Positions 34,826 through 43,822 of a stretch of 64,000 bases of DNA are shown piece by piece. Numbering within the stretch: position 1 is the stretch's first letter; every line of letters starts with the position of its first letter. The position numbers were made by a program, and so were the translations under genes. The stretch covers positions 5,560 through 69,559 of the forward strand of contig JBPJFZ010000020.1 in NCBI GenBank assembly GCA_051208035.1, in the 5' to 3' direction. A model generated the notes under the pieces. It saw nothing but the letters and a program-made list of their open reading frames with translations, had not been told where the DNA came from and did not search any database. The stretch is from JACKOB01 sp024234575 (lineage in GTDB: Bacteria > Pseudomonadota > Gammaproteobacteria > Pseudomonadales > Oleiphilaceae).

Positions 34826-35437
34826 CTACATCATTTGCGTTAGTTTACTAACTGCATAACGAGATATTTCTTCAAGATCTTCAGTTCTGACAAAAATGCC
34901 GTCATGAGTCAGCTTAACCAATCCATGCAACGCTGCCCACATAAGCTGAGCCAACCTTAGCGGGTCTTCACCATTACTCAACAAGCCTTGCTCGGCAAAG
35001 CTGGCGATTAAGCTGGCATATTGACGAAAGCTGTCTTTCGCCGTTCGCTGCAGGCGCTCGGAGGGTTTTACACGCCAAAGCTCACTGCCAAACATCAGAT
35101 CATATTGCGTGCTGTTTTCTACCGCAAAACGTATGTACCCCTGAATACTTTGTTCCAGCCGCTGCAACAGAGACAAAGACTGATTTTCAATCGCCTCTCG
35201 TAATTGATTCGTCAGCGTAGAAAATCCCTGCTCTGCAACCGCGGCTAACAAATCGTTCTTATCAGAAAAATGATGATAAGGGGCGGTTCGGGAGACGCCG
35301 GCCTTTTCAGCAATTTTACGCAGCGATACCGCACCAACGCCCCCCTGCCTCATCAGCTCTGTTGTGGCTTCAATCAATTGGCTTCTCAAATCACCATGAT
35401 GGTATTTAGATATCGATGCAGGAGGCGTATTTATCAT
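34826..35437 (-). CDS. TetR/AcrR family transcriptional regulator
   Basis: A 203-residue regulator. The helix-turn-helix is in residues about 12-60 (TTELMRQGGVGAVSLRKIAEKAGVSRTAPYHHFSDK). The C-terminal helical domain, with a late MWAALHGLVKLTHDGIF motif, resembles the TetR_C family with a WHG-type motif. It diverges from the crotonase gene, and two copies of TTGAC-N3-GTCAA lie between the two starts, so it probably controls both. The ligand may be an acyl-CoA, as in other regulators beside beta-oxidation genes; this is an inference. Confidence 0.9.
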   Translation of the reverse strand: MINTPPASISKYHHGDLRSQLIEATTELMRQGGVGAVSLRKIAEKAGVSRTAPYHHFSDKNDLLAAVAEQGFSTLTNQLREAIENQSLSLLQRLEQSIQGYIRFAVENSTQYDLMFGSELWRVKPSERLQRTAKDSFRQYASLIASFAEQGLLSNGEDPLRLAQLMWAALHGLVKLTHDGIFVRTEDLEEISRYAVSKLTQMM

Positions 35438-35482
35438 GGGCTTTGAAACAACTTATAAAATGAAAGAGTCATGCTGTCACAG

Positions 35483-35535
35483 GATCTTGACATCGTCAAG
35501 ATCAGGCTTTACCTTACCAATCTTGACAGTGTCAA
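35483..35535. promoter_or_regulatory. Two TTGAC-N3-GTCAA operators between TetR and crotonase genes
   Basis: The left site (35483-35503) has two perfect 9-base arms GATCTTGAC and GTCAAGATC around ATC. The right site (35523-35535) is TTGAC-AGT-GTCAA. Both share the 13-base core. They lie 36 bases apart between divergent start codons at 35437 and 35572, as expected for a TetR autoregulatory operator. Confidence 0.7.
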
Positions 35536-35571
35536 CTTATATGTCTTTATACGGTCTAATGAGGATAAACA

Positions 35572-36411
35572 ATGAGTTTTAAAAGTCTAAAAGTCAGTAT
35601 CGAGAACCATATTGCCCATGTAGTGCTAAATCGTCCGAATGAATTAAATTCAATGAATACCGACTTTTGGACTGAACTCCCCCGCGCCATTGCTGAAATT
35701 GATCAACAGGCAAACGCCCGGGTGATTGTGTTGTCGTCAACGGGTAAGCACTTTTCTGCTGGAATGGATTTAGCGGTGTTTACTTCGCCTAATAGCATTC
35801 CGATGAGCGGTGACCCTGCACGCATGGCCGAGAACTTAAGGCGTGCCGTTCTGCAGCTGCAGCAAGCTTTTAATATACTGGAAGAAGTGCGTATACCTGT
35901 TTTAGCTGCGATCCACGGCGGCTGTATCGGTGGTGCAGTAGACATGATCAGCGCTTGTGACAGTCGCTACTGCACAGAGGATACTTTCTTCACCATTAAA
36001 GAAACACAGCTGGGAATGACGGCGGATCTGGGTACAATGCAGCGCTTACCGCACTTGATTCCGCAAGGTATTATGCGTGAGTTAGCCTATACAGGCCGTA
36101 ATTTCGTCGCCCAGGAAGCTAAAGAAATAGGGCTGGTAAACAAAGTCTATCCCACACATGAAGCCATGCTGGATGGTGTCATGGAGATCGCCAGACTGAT
36201 TGCCAAGCAATCACCTGTGGCCGTTGCGGGCTGCAAAGAAATGATCAACTACAGCCGCGACCATAGTGTTGCAGATAGCTTAAAGTATATGGCCACCTGG
36301 CAGTCAGGCATGTTTCGTCCACAAGATATGATGAAGTGCTTCGCTGCCAAAGCACAAAAAACAGAGCCTGTATTTGATCCACTATTGCCGATTAAATCAC
36401 TATTTAGCTAA
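35572..36411 (+). CDS. Enoyl-CoA hydratase/isomerase, dienoyl-CoA isomerase-like
   Basis: A 279-residue crotonase-fold enzyme. The oxyanion-hole motifs are FSAGMDL near residue 62 and HGGCIGGAVDM near 120. The segment FTIKETQLGMTADLGTMQRLP has Glu and Asp where delta(3,5)-delta(2,4)-dienoyl-CoA isomerase (ECH1) carries its catalytic acids, in an almost identical context, so an isomerase of odd-numbered unsaturated fatty acyl-CoA is the best guess. It is cytoplasmic. AGGA lies before the ATG. The divergent TetR gene and shared operators suggest acyl-CoA-responsive control. Confidence 0.85.
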   Translation: MSFKSLKVSIENHIAHVVLNRPNELNSMNTDFWTELPRAIAEIDQQANARVIVLSSTGKHFSAGMDLAVFTSPNSIPMSGDPARMAENLRRAVLQLQQAFNILEEVRIPVLAAIHGGCIGGAVDMISACDSRYCTEDTFFTIKETQLGMTADLGTMQRLPHLIPQGIMRELAYTGRNFVAQEAKEIGLVNKVYPTHEAMLDGVMEIARLIAKQSPVAVAGCKEMINYSRDHSVADSLKYMATWQSGMFRPQDMMKCFAAKAQKTEPVFDPLLPIKSLFS

Positions 36412-36477
36412 GCATCTCCCTCTATCGGTGCGCTGGCTATCAACGATGGAGGGCAATAAACCTCTGCCTACTAAGAC

Positions 36478-37755
36478 CTACCCATCATTGGCGGGGTATC
36501 GAGCCTGCACCTTTTTTAGTGCCTGCTTTTGCAGCTGCCGAACCCGCTCAAAAGTGAGACCTAACTGATCCCCCACCTCCCCTAACGTATACTCTTTACG
36601 AAAACCAACACCATAGCGCATACGAAGAATAAGATACTCTCGTGCAGAAAGCTGATCCTTGAAAGATTCAATCAACTTACCTTTTTGATAGTCTTCCGCT
36701 AAAAGTTCGGGGCCTGCCTCCGTACTAGCAAGCAAGGGCTCTAATGTCGATTCAGTATCATCATTAAGCGGTTGGTTGATAGACACGGGTTCTGCTGGAA
36801 ACTCCTGTATACGCGACACCATTGCTACCGGTAATGATGTCGCCGCTGAAATTTCAATTTCAGAAGGCAAGCGTGATCTTTGCGCAGCAAATCGCTCTTT
36901 CGTATCAATAACCTGCGCGAGCTTATCCATCAGATAACTCGGTCTCGCAATAAGGTAACGCTTCTTTTGACTTTCCAGTTTCATGACATGATGGATACAC
37001 CAATAGGCATAGGTTGAAAATCGAAATCCTCGACCAAAATTGAATCTATCCGATGCTTTTATCAGCCCGAGATTTCCATCCTGTATTAACTCTTCTAAGG
37101 CTACACCACCAAGATGACTGCGTTTGGCGACAAGAAATACCAACCGAAGATTTTTCTCAATCAACTGATTTCTGAGCACAACATACTTATTAACAAGTCT
37201 CATCACCCGCGTACTAATATCAGCAGCCAGCGTCTCTTTTACTTGCTCGACCAACGCCAGAACGTTGCTTCTCTCGAGTTCTATCATCGCCACCAATAAG
37301 GCTAAATTACTACGCAAATTATGTGCTTGCGATGAATGATGCTGAGATAAAAAATACAAGCACTTCAATGTATCGATAACCGTCAACGTAATATTTTCCA
37401 TAACGGCATAAGTTTGGGGACTCTCTTGCAGGGCTGACTCGGGGAACGATTCAGCATTAGACAGGCTTAATTTTTTTAAAAGCAACGCCTCCAAATGTTC
37501 CAGTAAATATTCGTCGCTTGCCAACTCGACCAGCAATTGACGCATCACATCATCGATACGTCTGCCAAGAGAACGCTCTTCTTCAACCGTTAACAAATCA
37601 ATTCTGGCGATATCACGACTGTAAATATCCATCGACTCTGCCACAGACATATCGCGAATTCGTCCTCGTTTCAATGACTGCAACTGTGCCAGCTCAGCCT
37701 GCTGCGCACTCACACGGCTATCAGTCACTTCCGGCGTCCACTCAGCGTCAAGCAT
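36478..37755 (-). CDS. Sigma-70 family RNA polymerase sigma factor, RpoS/RpoD-like group
   Basis: A 425-residue sigma factor. Region 1.2 lies at about residues 36-70 (DIYSRDIARIDLLTVEEERSLGRRI). A roughly 120-residue non-conserved helical segment follows. Region 2 (about 210-280) has LVFLVAKRSHLGGVALEELIQDGNLGLIKASDRF and FRFSTYAYWCIHHVM. Region 3 follows, and region 4.2 (LGEVGDQLGLTFERVRQLQKQALKKVQ) is near the end. The promoter-melting helix reads YWCIHHVM rather than the YWWIRQAI of RpoD/RpoS, so promoter specificity is probably altered. It diverges from adenine deaminase, with 242 bases between starts. No anti-sigma gene is adjacent. Confidence 0.9.
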   Translation of the reverse strand: MLDAEWTPEVTDSRVSAQQAELAQLQSLKRGRIRDMSVAESMDIYSRDIARIDLLTVEEERSLGRRIDDVMRQLLVELASDEYLLEHLEALLLKKLSLSNAESFPESALQESPQTYAVMENITLTVIDTLKCLYFLSQHHSSQAHNLRSNLALLVAMIELERSNVLALVEQVKETLAADISTRVMRLVNKYVVLRNQLIEKNLRLVFLVAKRSHLGGVALEELIQDGNLGLIKASDRFNFGRGFRFSTYAYWCIHHVMKLESQKKRYLIARPSYLMDKLAQVIDTKERFAAQRSRLPSEIEISAATSLPVAMVSRIQEFPAEPVSINQPLNDDTESTLEPLLASTEAGPELLAEDYQKGKLIESFKDQLSAREYLILRMRYGVGFRKEYTLGEVGDQLGLTFERVRQLQKQALKKVQARYPANDG

Positions 37756-37997
37756 CTTGCTATCCCCATCACAGCATAAAAGAAGTTGTCAGAATCTACC
37801 TGTTACCCAACTTTTACGCTTATTACTTATGATTGGATCAGCCGGTTTGAATTACTTGAGCCACCTGTTAAAGATTACTACCTAATAGCCACAAAAAATG
37901 TCTGCCTATTGACTTTCTCCCAAGCTTTGCCTATTTATCTTTTCTAAAATAACAACTTAGATAAACCATCCGTCTCCCCAATGAAAGGGCAATAATC

Positions 37998-39662
37998 ATG
38001 CATTCCTATCGTGGCAACATTGTTGATGTACGCGCCAGAACTATTTTTTGCGGGCAAGTACAGGTTGAGAGGGGAAAAATAACCGACATAGTACATCTTG
38101 GTGAAGAAGAACAAGGCCAGCCCTATTTATTGCCAGGCTTAGTCGATGCCCATGTTCATATAGAGAGCTCGATGTTGACACCAGACGAGTTTGGGCGAGC
38201 GGCACTGCGTCATGGCGTACTTGCATCGGTATCCGATCCTCACGAAATTGCCAACGTATTAGGCGTTGCGGGCATTGACTATATGAGAGAGCGCGCGTCA
38301 CTGACCCCCTTTACTATTCTCTTCGGCGCACCGAGTTGCGTACCGGCAACGCCATTCGAATCTGCGGGTGCGGCAATTGATGCAGGCACTGTTAGATCAC
38401 TTTTAGAAAGCGGTAAAACTGGCTATCTCTCTGAAGTAATGAATTTTCCCGGCGTGCTTGCAAGAGACCCGGAAGTTATGGAAAAAATTAATGCCGCCAA
38501 AGCGCTAGGGTTGCCGATTGACGGGCATGCACCAGGGCTACTTAAGGCAGACGCCAAGCAGTATGCCGACGCGGGTATTAGCACAGACCACGAATGCACG
38601 AACCTGGAAGAAGCGATAGATAAAATTAACGCTGGTATGAAAATACTGATTCGCGAAGGTTCAGCCGCGAAAGATTTCGAGTCACTACACAGCTTGATAG
38701 ACAGCCACTGTGACAACGTAATGTTATGCAGCGATGACAAGCACCCCGATGATTTATTAGAAGGGCACATAGACTTGTTGGTGAAGCGTGCTTTGGAGAA
38801 AGGGCATGACCTTTTTAACGTATTACAAACAGCGACAGTGAACCCGATTACACATTACCAGATGAAGATTGGGCTGTTACAAATTGGAGACAGTTTTGAT
38901 GCTATTCAAGTTAACAACCTGACCCACTTCAAAACGCAAAAGGTTTGGTTAAAAGGTGAATTAGTCGTTGATGCGAGCAGATGTCTATTAACTCACAAAA
39001 CTGCAAAAGTGTTGAATCATTTTGCGGCACTGCCTCTAACTGAAACAGATTTGAAGTTACCCCACCCACAGAGTCCGTGTCGTGTAATTATTGCTGAAGA
39101 TGGCAAACTGTTTACGCGGCAGGAAATCCACAACATGCCCTGTATAGATGAGCATATCGCCGCAGATCTCGATAATGATATTTTATTTCTGGCGGTTTTA
39201 AATCGCTATCAACATTCAGCACCTGCAGTCGCCCTTATTAAGGGCTTTACTCTCACCGGTGCTAATAAACAAGGGGGCGCTATCGCCAGCAGTGTTGCCC
39301 ATGACTCACATAATATCGTGGCAGTTGGCACCAGCGCCAACTGGTTGAGTAAAGCGATAAACGCCGTCATCGAAGCGCAGGGCGGACTTGTCGCCATTGA
39401 TCAAACCGGTGAGTTGCGATTACCGTTGCCCGTTGCAGGATTAATGAGTGATGCGCCGATTGAAGAAGTCGGGCCCGCCTACCGAGCCCTGAATGACAAA
39501 GCTAAAGCGATGGGAAGCCAGCTTTCATCACCTTTTATGACGTTGTCATTTATGTCTCTGTTGGTCATTCCTGCGTTAAAGTTAAGCGACAAAGGTTTGT
39601 TCGACGGCAGCCGATTTGAGTTCTGTGATCTGGCGGTCGCTAAGGAAGATGTTGCGCCATGA
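37998..39662 (+). CDS. ade: Adenine deaminase
   Basis: A 554-residue amidohydrolase of the bacterial Ade type. The metal-binding HVHIESSMLTP motif is near residue 50, followed by SDPHEIANVLG, DGHAPGL, DHECTNLEEA and CSDDKHPDDLL. The C-terminal half contains the SSVAHDSHNIVAVG domain. It converts adenine to hypoxanthine and ammonia in the cytoplasm. GAAAGGGC lies upstream of the start. It overlaps xdhA by 4 bases (ATGA), so translation is probably coupled: its product hypoxanthine is the substrate of the next enzyme. Confidence 0.95.
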   Translation: MHSYRGNIVDVRARTIFCGQVQVERGKITDIVHLGEEEQGQPYLLPGLVDAHVHIESSMLTPDEFGRAALRHGVLASVSDPHEIANVLGVAGIDYMRERASLTPFTILFGAPSCVPATPFESAGAAIDAGTVRSLLESGKTGYLSEVMNFPGVLARDPEVMEKINAAKALGLPIDGHAPGLLKADAKQYADAGISTDHECTNLEEAIDKINAGMKILIREGSAAKDFESLHSLIDSHCDNVMLCSDDKHPDDLLEGHIDLLVKRALEKGHDLFNVLQTATVNPITHYQMKIGLLQIGDSFDAIQVNNLTHFKTQKVWLKGELVVDASRCLLTHKTAKVLNHFAALPLTETDLKLPHPQSPCRVIIAEDGKLFTRQEIHNMPCIDEHIAADLDNDILFLAVLNRYQHSAPAVALIKGFTLTGANKQGGAIASSVAHDSHNIVAVGTSANWLSKAINAVIEAQGGLVAIDQTGELRLPLPVAGLMSDAPIEEVGPAYRALNDKAKAMGSQLSSPFMTLSFMSLLVIPALKLSDKGLFDGSRFEFCDLAVAKEDVAP

Positions 39663-41035
39663 CATTCGCCTTCGATTTAAATGGTAGAGCCGTATCTGGT
39701 GACGATGGTTCAGTATTGTTGATTGATTTTCTGCGCTACCAACTGCATCTCTCGGGCACAAAAGCCGCCTGTCGCGAAGGCGATTGCGGTTCTTGCCAAG
39801 TGCTTGTGAAATCACCCGCAGCTACGATGTTTAAAGCAATGCCAAGCTGTTTGATGCGATTGCAGGATTGTCAGAACTGCCAGGTAATAACCATCGATGG
39901 TTTACCCAAAAACAACCCGCTCATAACTACGCTGGCTTCGTCTGGGGCCAGTCAGTGCGGTTATTGCAGTCCAGGTCTCACCATCGGCCTGATAAATTGG
40001 TTACTTAATGGCAAAGCGTTGTCCGAGACAGAAGGGGCAAGCTTTATTAATGCCAACTTGTGCCGATGCACCGGGTATATGGGGCAAAAACGCGCGATTA
40101 AAGCAATAGGGGAAGAGTATTCGCATCTTCTGTTAAGCGCCGAAGATCGCGTCGCATTTTTGCAAAAAGTTAATGTACTACCCAAGATCGTGGTCCACGC
40201 TTATCACCAGAATACAACACCAGCTCAATCGCCTTATTATGCGCAGGTACAAAACAAATCTGCTGCAATACTCGCTGGCGGCGGCACTGATTTGTATCTA
40301 CACAACAAGCCGTCAGAAAAGCCTGTCATCAGTTTGTTAAAAACTGGCGAAGATAACGTTGTTAGAATGAGTGATGACTTCGTATCCATTAGTGCACTGC
40401 ACCCTATTCAACTTGTCGCCGATACCATCGACACGCTGGCATGTTTGCCTGCCTTCAGCAGTTTTAATCATTGGTTCGCATCTCTGCCGATAAGAAACCG
40501 GGCCACTCTCGGAGGAAACCTTGCGAATGCATCTCCTATTGCTGATGGAATATGCTTTTTTATGGCCTTGGATACCATCATAGAAACTAATCTTCGACAA
40601 GTCCCCATAGGCCAGCTGTTTTCAGGCTTTAAACAAACCGACTTATCTCTCAACGAAGTGATCACGTGGCTGCATGTGCCGCAATCTGTCACCAGAGATT
40701 ATATTTACTTCGAAAAAGTAAGCCGACGAGGTACAACTGATATAGCGGTAGTAAACTGTTGTGGGCGATGGCAAATTACCGATAATAACGTATCGCGTGT
40801 GGCACTGGCCCTGGGAGGAGCCTCTCCCATACCGATACGGTTAACCGCGCTCGAAAACAATCTGTTGGGACACAGTTTGCAAGAGAGTATTGAAGAGCTT
40901 GTAGATACACATCTTGATGCGGCAATCTCCCCCATTGACGATAGCCGTGGCTCCAAGGTGTACCGCCGATTGCTGGCAAAACAATTGCTCTTATCACAAT
41001 GGGAAGCAGCGAAGGAAAAAGCAAATCATGCATAA
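39659..41035 (+). CDS. xdhA: Xanthine dehydrogenase small subunit (FeS and FAD)
   Basis: A 458-residue subunit with three parts. The plant-type [2Fe-2S] domain (residues 1-75) has CREGDCGSCQV. The second [2Fe-2S] domain (about 85-160) has CGYCSPG and CRCTGY. The FAD domain (about 190-450) has AILAGGGTDLYL and RNRATLGGNLANASPIAD. It passes electrons from the molybdenum centre to NAD+. It overlaps ade by 4 bases and xdhB by 8, so the three are translated together. All iron-sulfur cysteines appear to be present. Confidence 0.93.
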   Translation: MTFAFDLNGRAVSGDDGSVLLIDFLRYQLHLSGTKAACREGDCGSCQVLVKSPAATMFKAMPSCLMRLQDCQNCQVITIDGLPKNNPLITTLASSGASQCGYCSPGLTIGLINWLLNGKALSETEGASFINANLCRCTGYMGQKRAIKAIGEEYSHLLLSAEDRVAFLQKVNVLPKIVVHAYHQNTTPAQSPYYAQVQNKSAAILAGGGTDLYLHNKPSEKPVISLLKTGEDNVVRMSDDFVSISALHPIQLVADTIDTLACLPAFSSFNHWFASLPIRNRATLGGNLANASPIADGICFFMALDTIIETNLRQVPIGQLFSGFKQTDLSLNEVITWLHVPQSVTRDYIYFEKVSRRGTTDIAVVNCCGRWQITDNNVSRVALALGGASPIPIRLTALENNLLGHSLQESIEELVDTHLDAAISPIDDSRGSKVYRRLLAKQLLLSQWEAAKEKANHA

Positions 41036-43247
41036 CGACAGCGAACTTCACTTTTCTGGACAGTCAACTTTCGTCGATGATTGGCCGCTACCCGAGACGA
41101 CGCTATATGCTGCTGTGTTTGTGTCACCAATTGCCAACGGCCTACTGAAATCGATAGATGCACGAAAAGCACGCGCGATGCCCGGCATAAAAGCGGTGCT
41201 GACGGCCGCGGATATCGCCGGAGAAAACCAGATCGGAGAAATCATGCCAGACGAAGAGTTACTGGCAACAAAAAATCTTAAATTCATCGGCAAACCCATC
41301 GCGCTGGTTCTTGCCGACAGCCCTGCGACCGCTGAACAAGGGGCTGAAGCCATTGAAATTGCCTACGATGAGCTCGCAACAGAGTTTAACGTACGTAATG
41401 CCTATCACAACAACATGACATTTGGTGACGAACGACAATTTACCAAAGGAGATACGAAGTCAGCATTCGAACAAGCAAAGTGGGTCGTTTCAGGGCAAGT
41501 CAATTGCGCCGCACAAGAACACCTCTACTTTGAAACGCAAATATCTATCGCAATCCCTGTGGATAAAGATCGCCTGAAAATCATCAGTGCCAGTCAAAAC
41601 CCTAGTGCCATCCAAAAACTGGCAGCGAAAGTTCTCGGCTTATCCATGAACAGCATCGAGGTAGAAGTTCCTCGCTTAGGGGGGGCCTTTGGCGGCAAAG
41701 AAGAACAAGCAAAGCCATGGGCATGCCTTGCGGCCCTTGGTGCACATCTGACAGGACGCCCCGTAAAACTGGCCTTATCCAGACAACAGGATATGCACTG
41801 GACAGGAAAGCGCCATCCTTATAGTGCTGATTATCGAATCGCTGCCGATGAAACCGGCCGAATACAGGCTTACGATGTAAAATTTCTGCAAGACGGAGGC
41901 GCCGTGGCAGATCTCTCAACTGCCGTCCTCGAACGCACGCTGTTTCATGCCACCAATGCATACCAAATTCCTAACGCTAACGTTAAAGCCGTTAGCTGTC
42001 GCACTCATCACCCCTCCAACACTGCCTTTAGAGGTTTTGGTGCTCCCCAAGCCATTTTTACCATTGAGGCTGCAATCGACCACTTAGCCTGGGCTATGAA
42101 CCTGCCACGTTGGAAAATCCAGCAAAAGAACCTGCTACAGCCTGGCTACCGTTTTGACTATGGCATGGCCGTTCAAACCGACGCCCTGCAAAACTGCTGG
42201 CAGCAATTGTTCAAGCACAAAAAAATCGAAATGCGTCTCGCTGACATACAAAAGTATAACGCCAACAAGCCTCGATATATTCGATCCCTTGCTCTCACAC
42301 CGCTATGCTTCGGAATCTCTTTTACCGCCACCCATCTAAACCAAGCCAGTGTGACTGTAACGATTTACACGGATGCCAGTATCGGCGTAGCTATCGGTGC
42401 TGTAGAAATGGGACAAGGCGTGGTCGATAAAATTGCAATTATCGTGGCGCGCTCACTGGGTGTGTCCGTTAAAAGAGTCCGGGTAGACTTTACCAATAGC
42501 AGTAAAAGCCCCAACATGTCGCCAACAGCCGCCAGTGTCGGTGCAGACTTAAACGGCATGGCCGCAATAAAAGCTTGCGAAAAATTAAAGCTGCGTCTTG
42601 TAGACTTTAGTAATACTTTCTATGGCGTCGATTTATCACCTGAGACCAATTTCGAAAACAACGCCATCACCTGGGAGGACTTGATTGCCAATGCTTACCT
42701 TCAACGTATTAATTTATCGGAGCATGCCTTTTACGCTACCCCCGATTTATACTTCGATCGCGTCAAAGAACAGGGTATCCCGTTTTCCTACCATGTGTAC
42801 GGCGTTAGCGCTATTGAGTCAACATTAGATACGCTCCTAGGCACTTATCACATCGATAAGGTCGATGTCGTTTACGACTTAGGACAATCCTTAGATACCA
42901 TCATCGACCTGGGGCAAATGGAAGGAGGCCTGGTTCAGGGAATAGGCTATGCCACCATGGAGGAAATCAGGTGGGATAAAAAAGGAAAACTATTAACCGA
43001 TAGCTTCGCCACCTACAAGATTCCTGACCTACTATCCAGCCCACAAATTTCAGTCGACTTTATCGACAGCCCCAGCAATCCGCATGGCCCGTTTAGTGCG
43101 AAAGCAATCGGTGAACCGCCGTTATTACTAGGTCTGGGAGCTTTTTTTTCGATCAGTGACAGCATTCGATTGTTTAATAAAACCGCTCCTATTAATTACA
43201 CCCTGCCGCTAACACCAGAGCGGGCGCTGTTAGCGTTATATTCTTAA
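41028..43247 (+). CDS. xdhB: Xanthine dehydrogenase molybdenum-binding large subunit
   Basis: A 739-residue subunit from ATG 41028 (MHNDSELHFSGQ), 8 bases before the xdhA stop; the open frame continues upstream inside xdhA but is not family-like there. Molybdopterin-binding motifs include GGAFGGKEEQ and FRGFGAPQ, whose Arg contacts the purine. The catalytic glutamate is in KAIGEPPLLLG near the C-terminus. It hydroxylates hypoxanthine to xanthine and urate. It is followed by a membrane-protein gene starting on its last base. The maturation factor gene xdhC, which usually completes such operons, is not seen. Confidence 0.93.
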   Translation: MHNDSELHFSGQSTFVDDWPLPETTLYAAVFVSPIANGLLKSIDARKARAMPGIKAVLTAADIAGENQIGEIMPDEELLATKNLKFIGKPIALVLADSPATAEQGAEAIEIAYDELATEFNVRNAYHNNMTFGDERQFTKGDTKSAFEQAKWVVSGQVNCAAQEHLYFETQISIAIPVDKDRLKIISASQNPSAIQKLAAKVLGLSMNSIEVEVPRLGGAFGGKEEQAKPWACLAALGAHLTGRPVKLALSRQQDMHWTGKRHPYSADYRIAADETGRIQAYDVKFLQDGGAVADLSTAVLERTLFHATNAYQIPNANVKAVSCRTHHPSNTAFRGFGAPQAIFTIEAAIDHLAWAMNLPRWKIQQKNLLQPGYRFDYGMAVQTDALQNCWQQLFKHKKIEMRLADIQKYNANKPRYIRSLALTPLCFGISFTATHLNQASVTVTIYTDASIGVAIGAVEMGQGVVDKIAIIVARSLGVSVKRVRVDFTNSSKSPNMSPTAASVGADLNGMAAIKACEKLKLRLVDFSNTFYGVDLSPETNFENNAITWEDLIANAYLQRINLSEHAFYATPDLYFDRVKEQGIPFSYHVYGVSAIESTLDTLLGTYHIDKVDVVYDLGQSLDTIIDLGQMEGGLVQGIGYATMEEIRWDKKGKLLTDSFATYKIPDLLSSPQISVDFIDSPSNPHGPFSAKAIGEPPLLLGLGAFFSISDSIRLFNKTAPINYTLPLTPERALLALYS

Positions 43248-43738
43248 TGGCATGGTCGCAGTTATACCAACGCAGAGATCTGGTTACCGGATTTTTTATT
43301 TACGGGGTAGGTGATGCCGTCGCGTCAGTGCTATCAGATTCGTATAGCCTACAACGGCTGTTCGGCATGGCACTGATTGGCGCGCTAATGTATGGACTGG
43401 AAATTCCGCACTACTTTCATTGGGTGGCAAAGAAAACCCAACCCCTCAATAGAGCAAAGGCTGCCATGGCAAGAACACTTTTTGCCATGCTCTATTTTAA
43501 CCCTCTATGGGTTGCCCGGCACTTGGCAATCATCGGGCTATTGAATGGTGAAAGACTGCCTCCGTCCTTATTTTTAATCGCACTACAAAGCTTTCTGTCT
43601 GCAATGCCGCTTACAGTTTTCGCCAATATGCTTATACAAAATGCTGTGCCATTAAAAAACAGGTTCATCGCCAGTGCGCTGTTTTCGTGTTTTATGGCGA
43701 TTTATTACCCACTGGCTGCGCTCTGGTGGGGGGGATAA
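43247..43738 (+). CDS. Small polytopic membrane protein coupled to xdhB
   Basis: A 163-residue hydrophobic protein. Its ATG overlaps the xdhB stop by one base (TAATG), so it is probably part of the purine operon. Four membrane segments are likely, at about residues 15-30, 38-55, 95-118 and 138-158. The layout (GDAVAS... GALMYGLEIPHYFHWVAKK ... MPLTVFANMLIQNAVPLKNRF) loosely resembles Mpv17/PMP22 or AlaE-type four-helix proteins, but I cannot assign it. It could move a purine, urate or ammonium, or be an assembly factor. That is speculation based only on position. Confidence 0.75.
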   Translation: MAWSQLYQRRDLVTGFFIYGVGDAVASVLSDSYSLQRLFGMALIGALMYGLEIPHYFHWVAKKTQPLNRAKAAMARTLFAMLYFNPLWVARHLAIIGLLNGERLPPSLFLIALQSFLSAMPLTVFANMLIQNAVPLKNRFIASALFSCFMAIYYPLAALWWGG

Positions 43739-43762
43739 TGCCATGCGGAGGTGAGGATAATA

Positions 43763-43796
43763 CCGCTGATACCCTGCATTCACCGGGTATCAGCGG
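43763..43796. terminator. Strong hairpin between convergent genes
   Basis: CCGCTGATACCC and GGGTATCAGCGG form a perfect 12-base stem with a 10-base loop. It lies between the end of the purine operon and the end of the DUF5666 gene. There is no T-run on either side, so it could be a rho-assisted bidirectional terminator or an mRNA 3'-end stabiliser. Confidence 0.6.
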
Positions 43797-43822
43797 CAAT
43801 CCAGCGCATCCAATATCAGTTA

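Noticed and set aside
41602..41961. 119-residue minus-strand ORF in xdhB
   Set aside because: Lies entirely within xdhB on the opposite strand; Arg/His-rich shadow translation.
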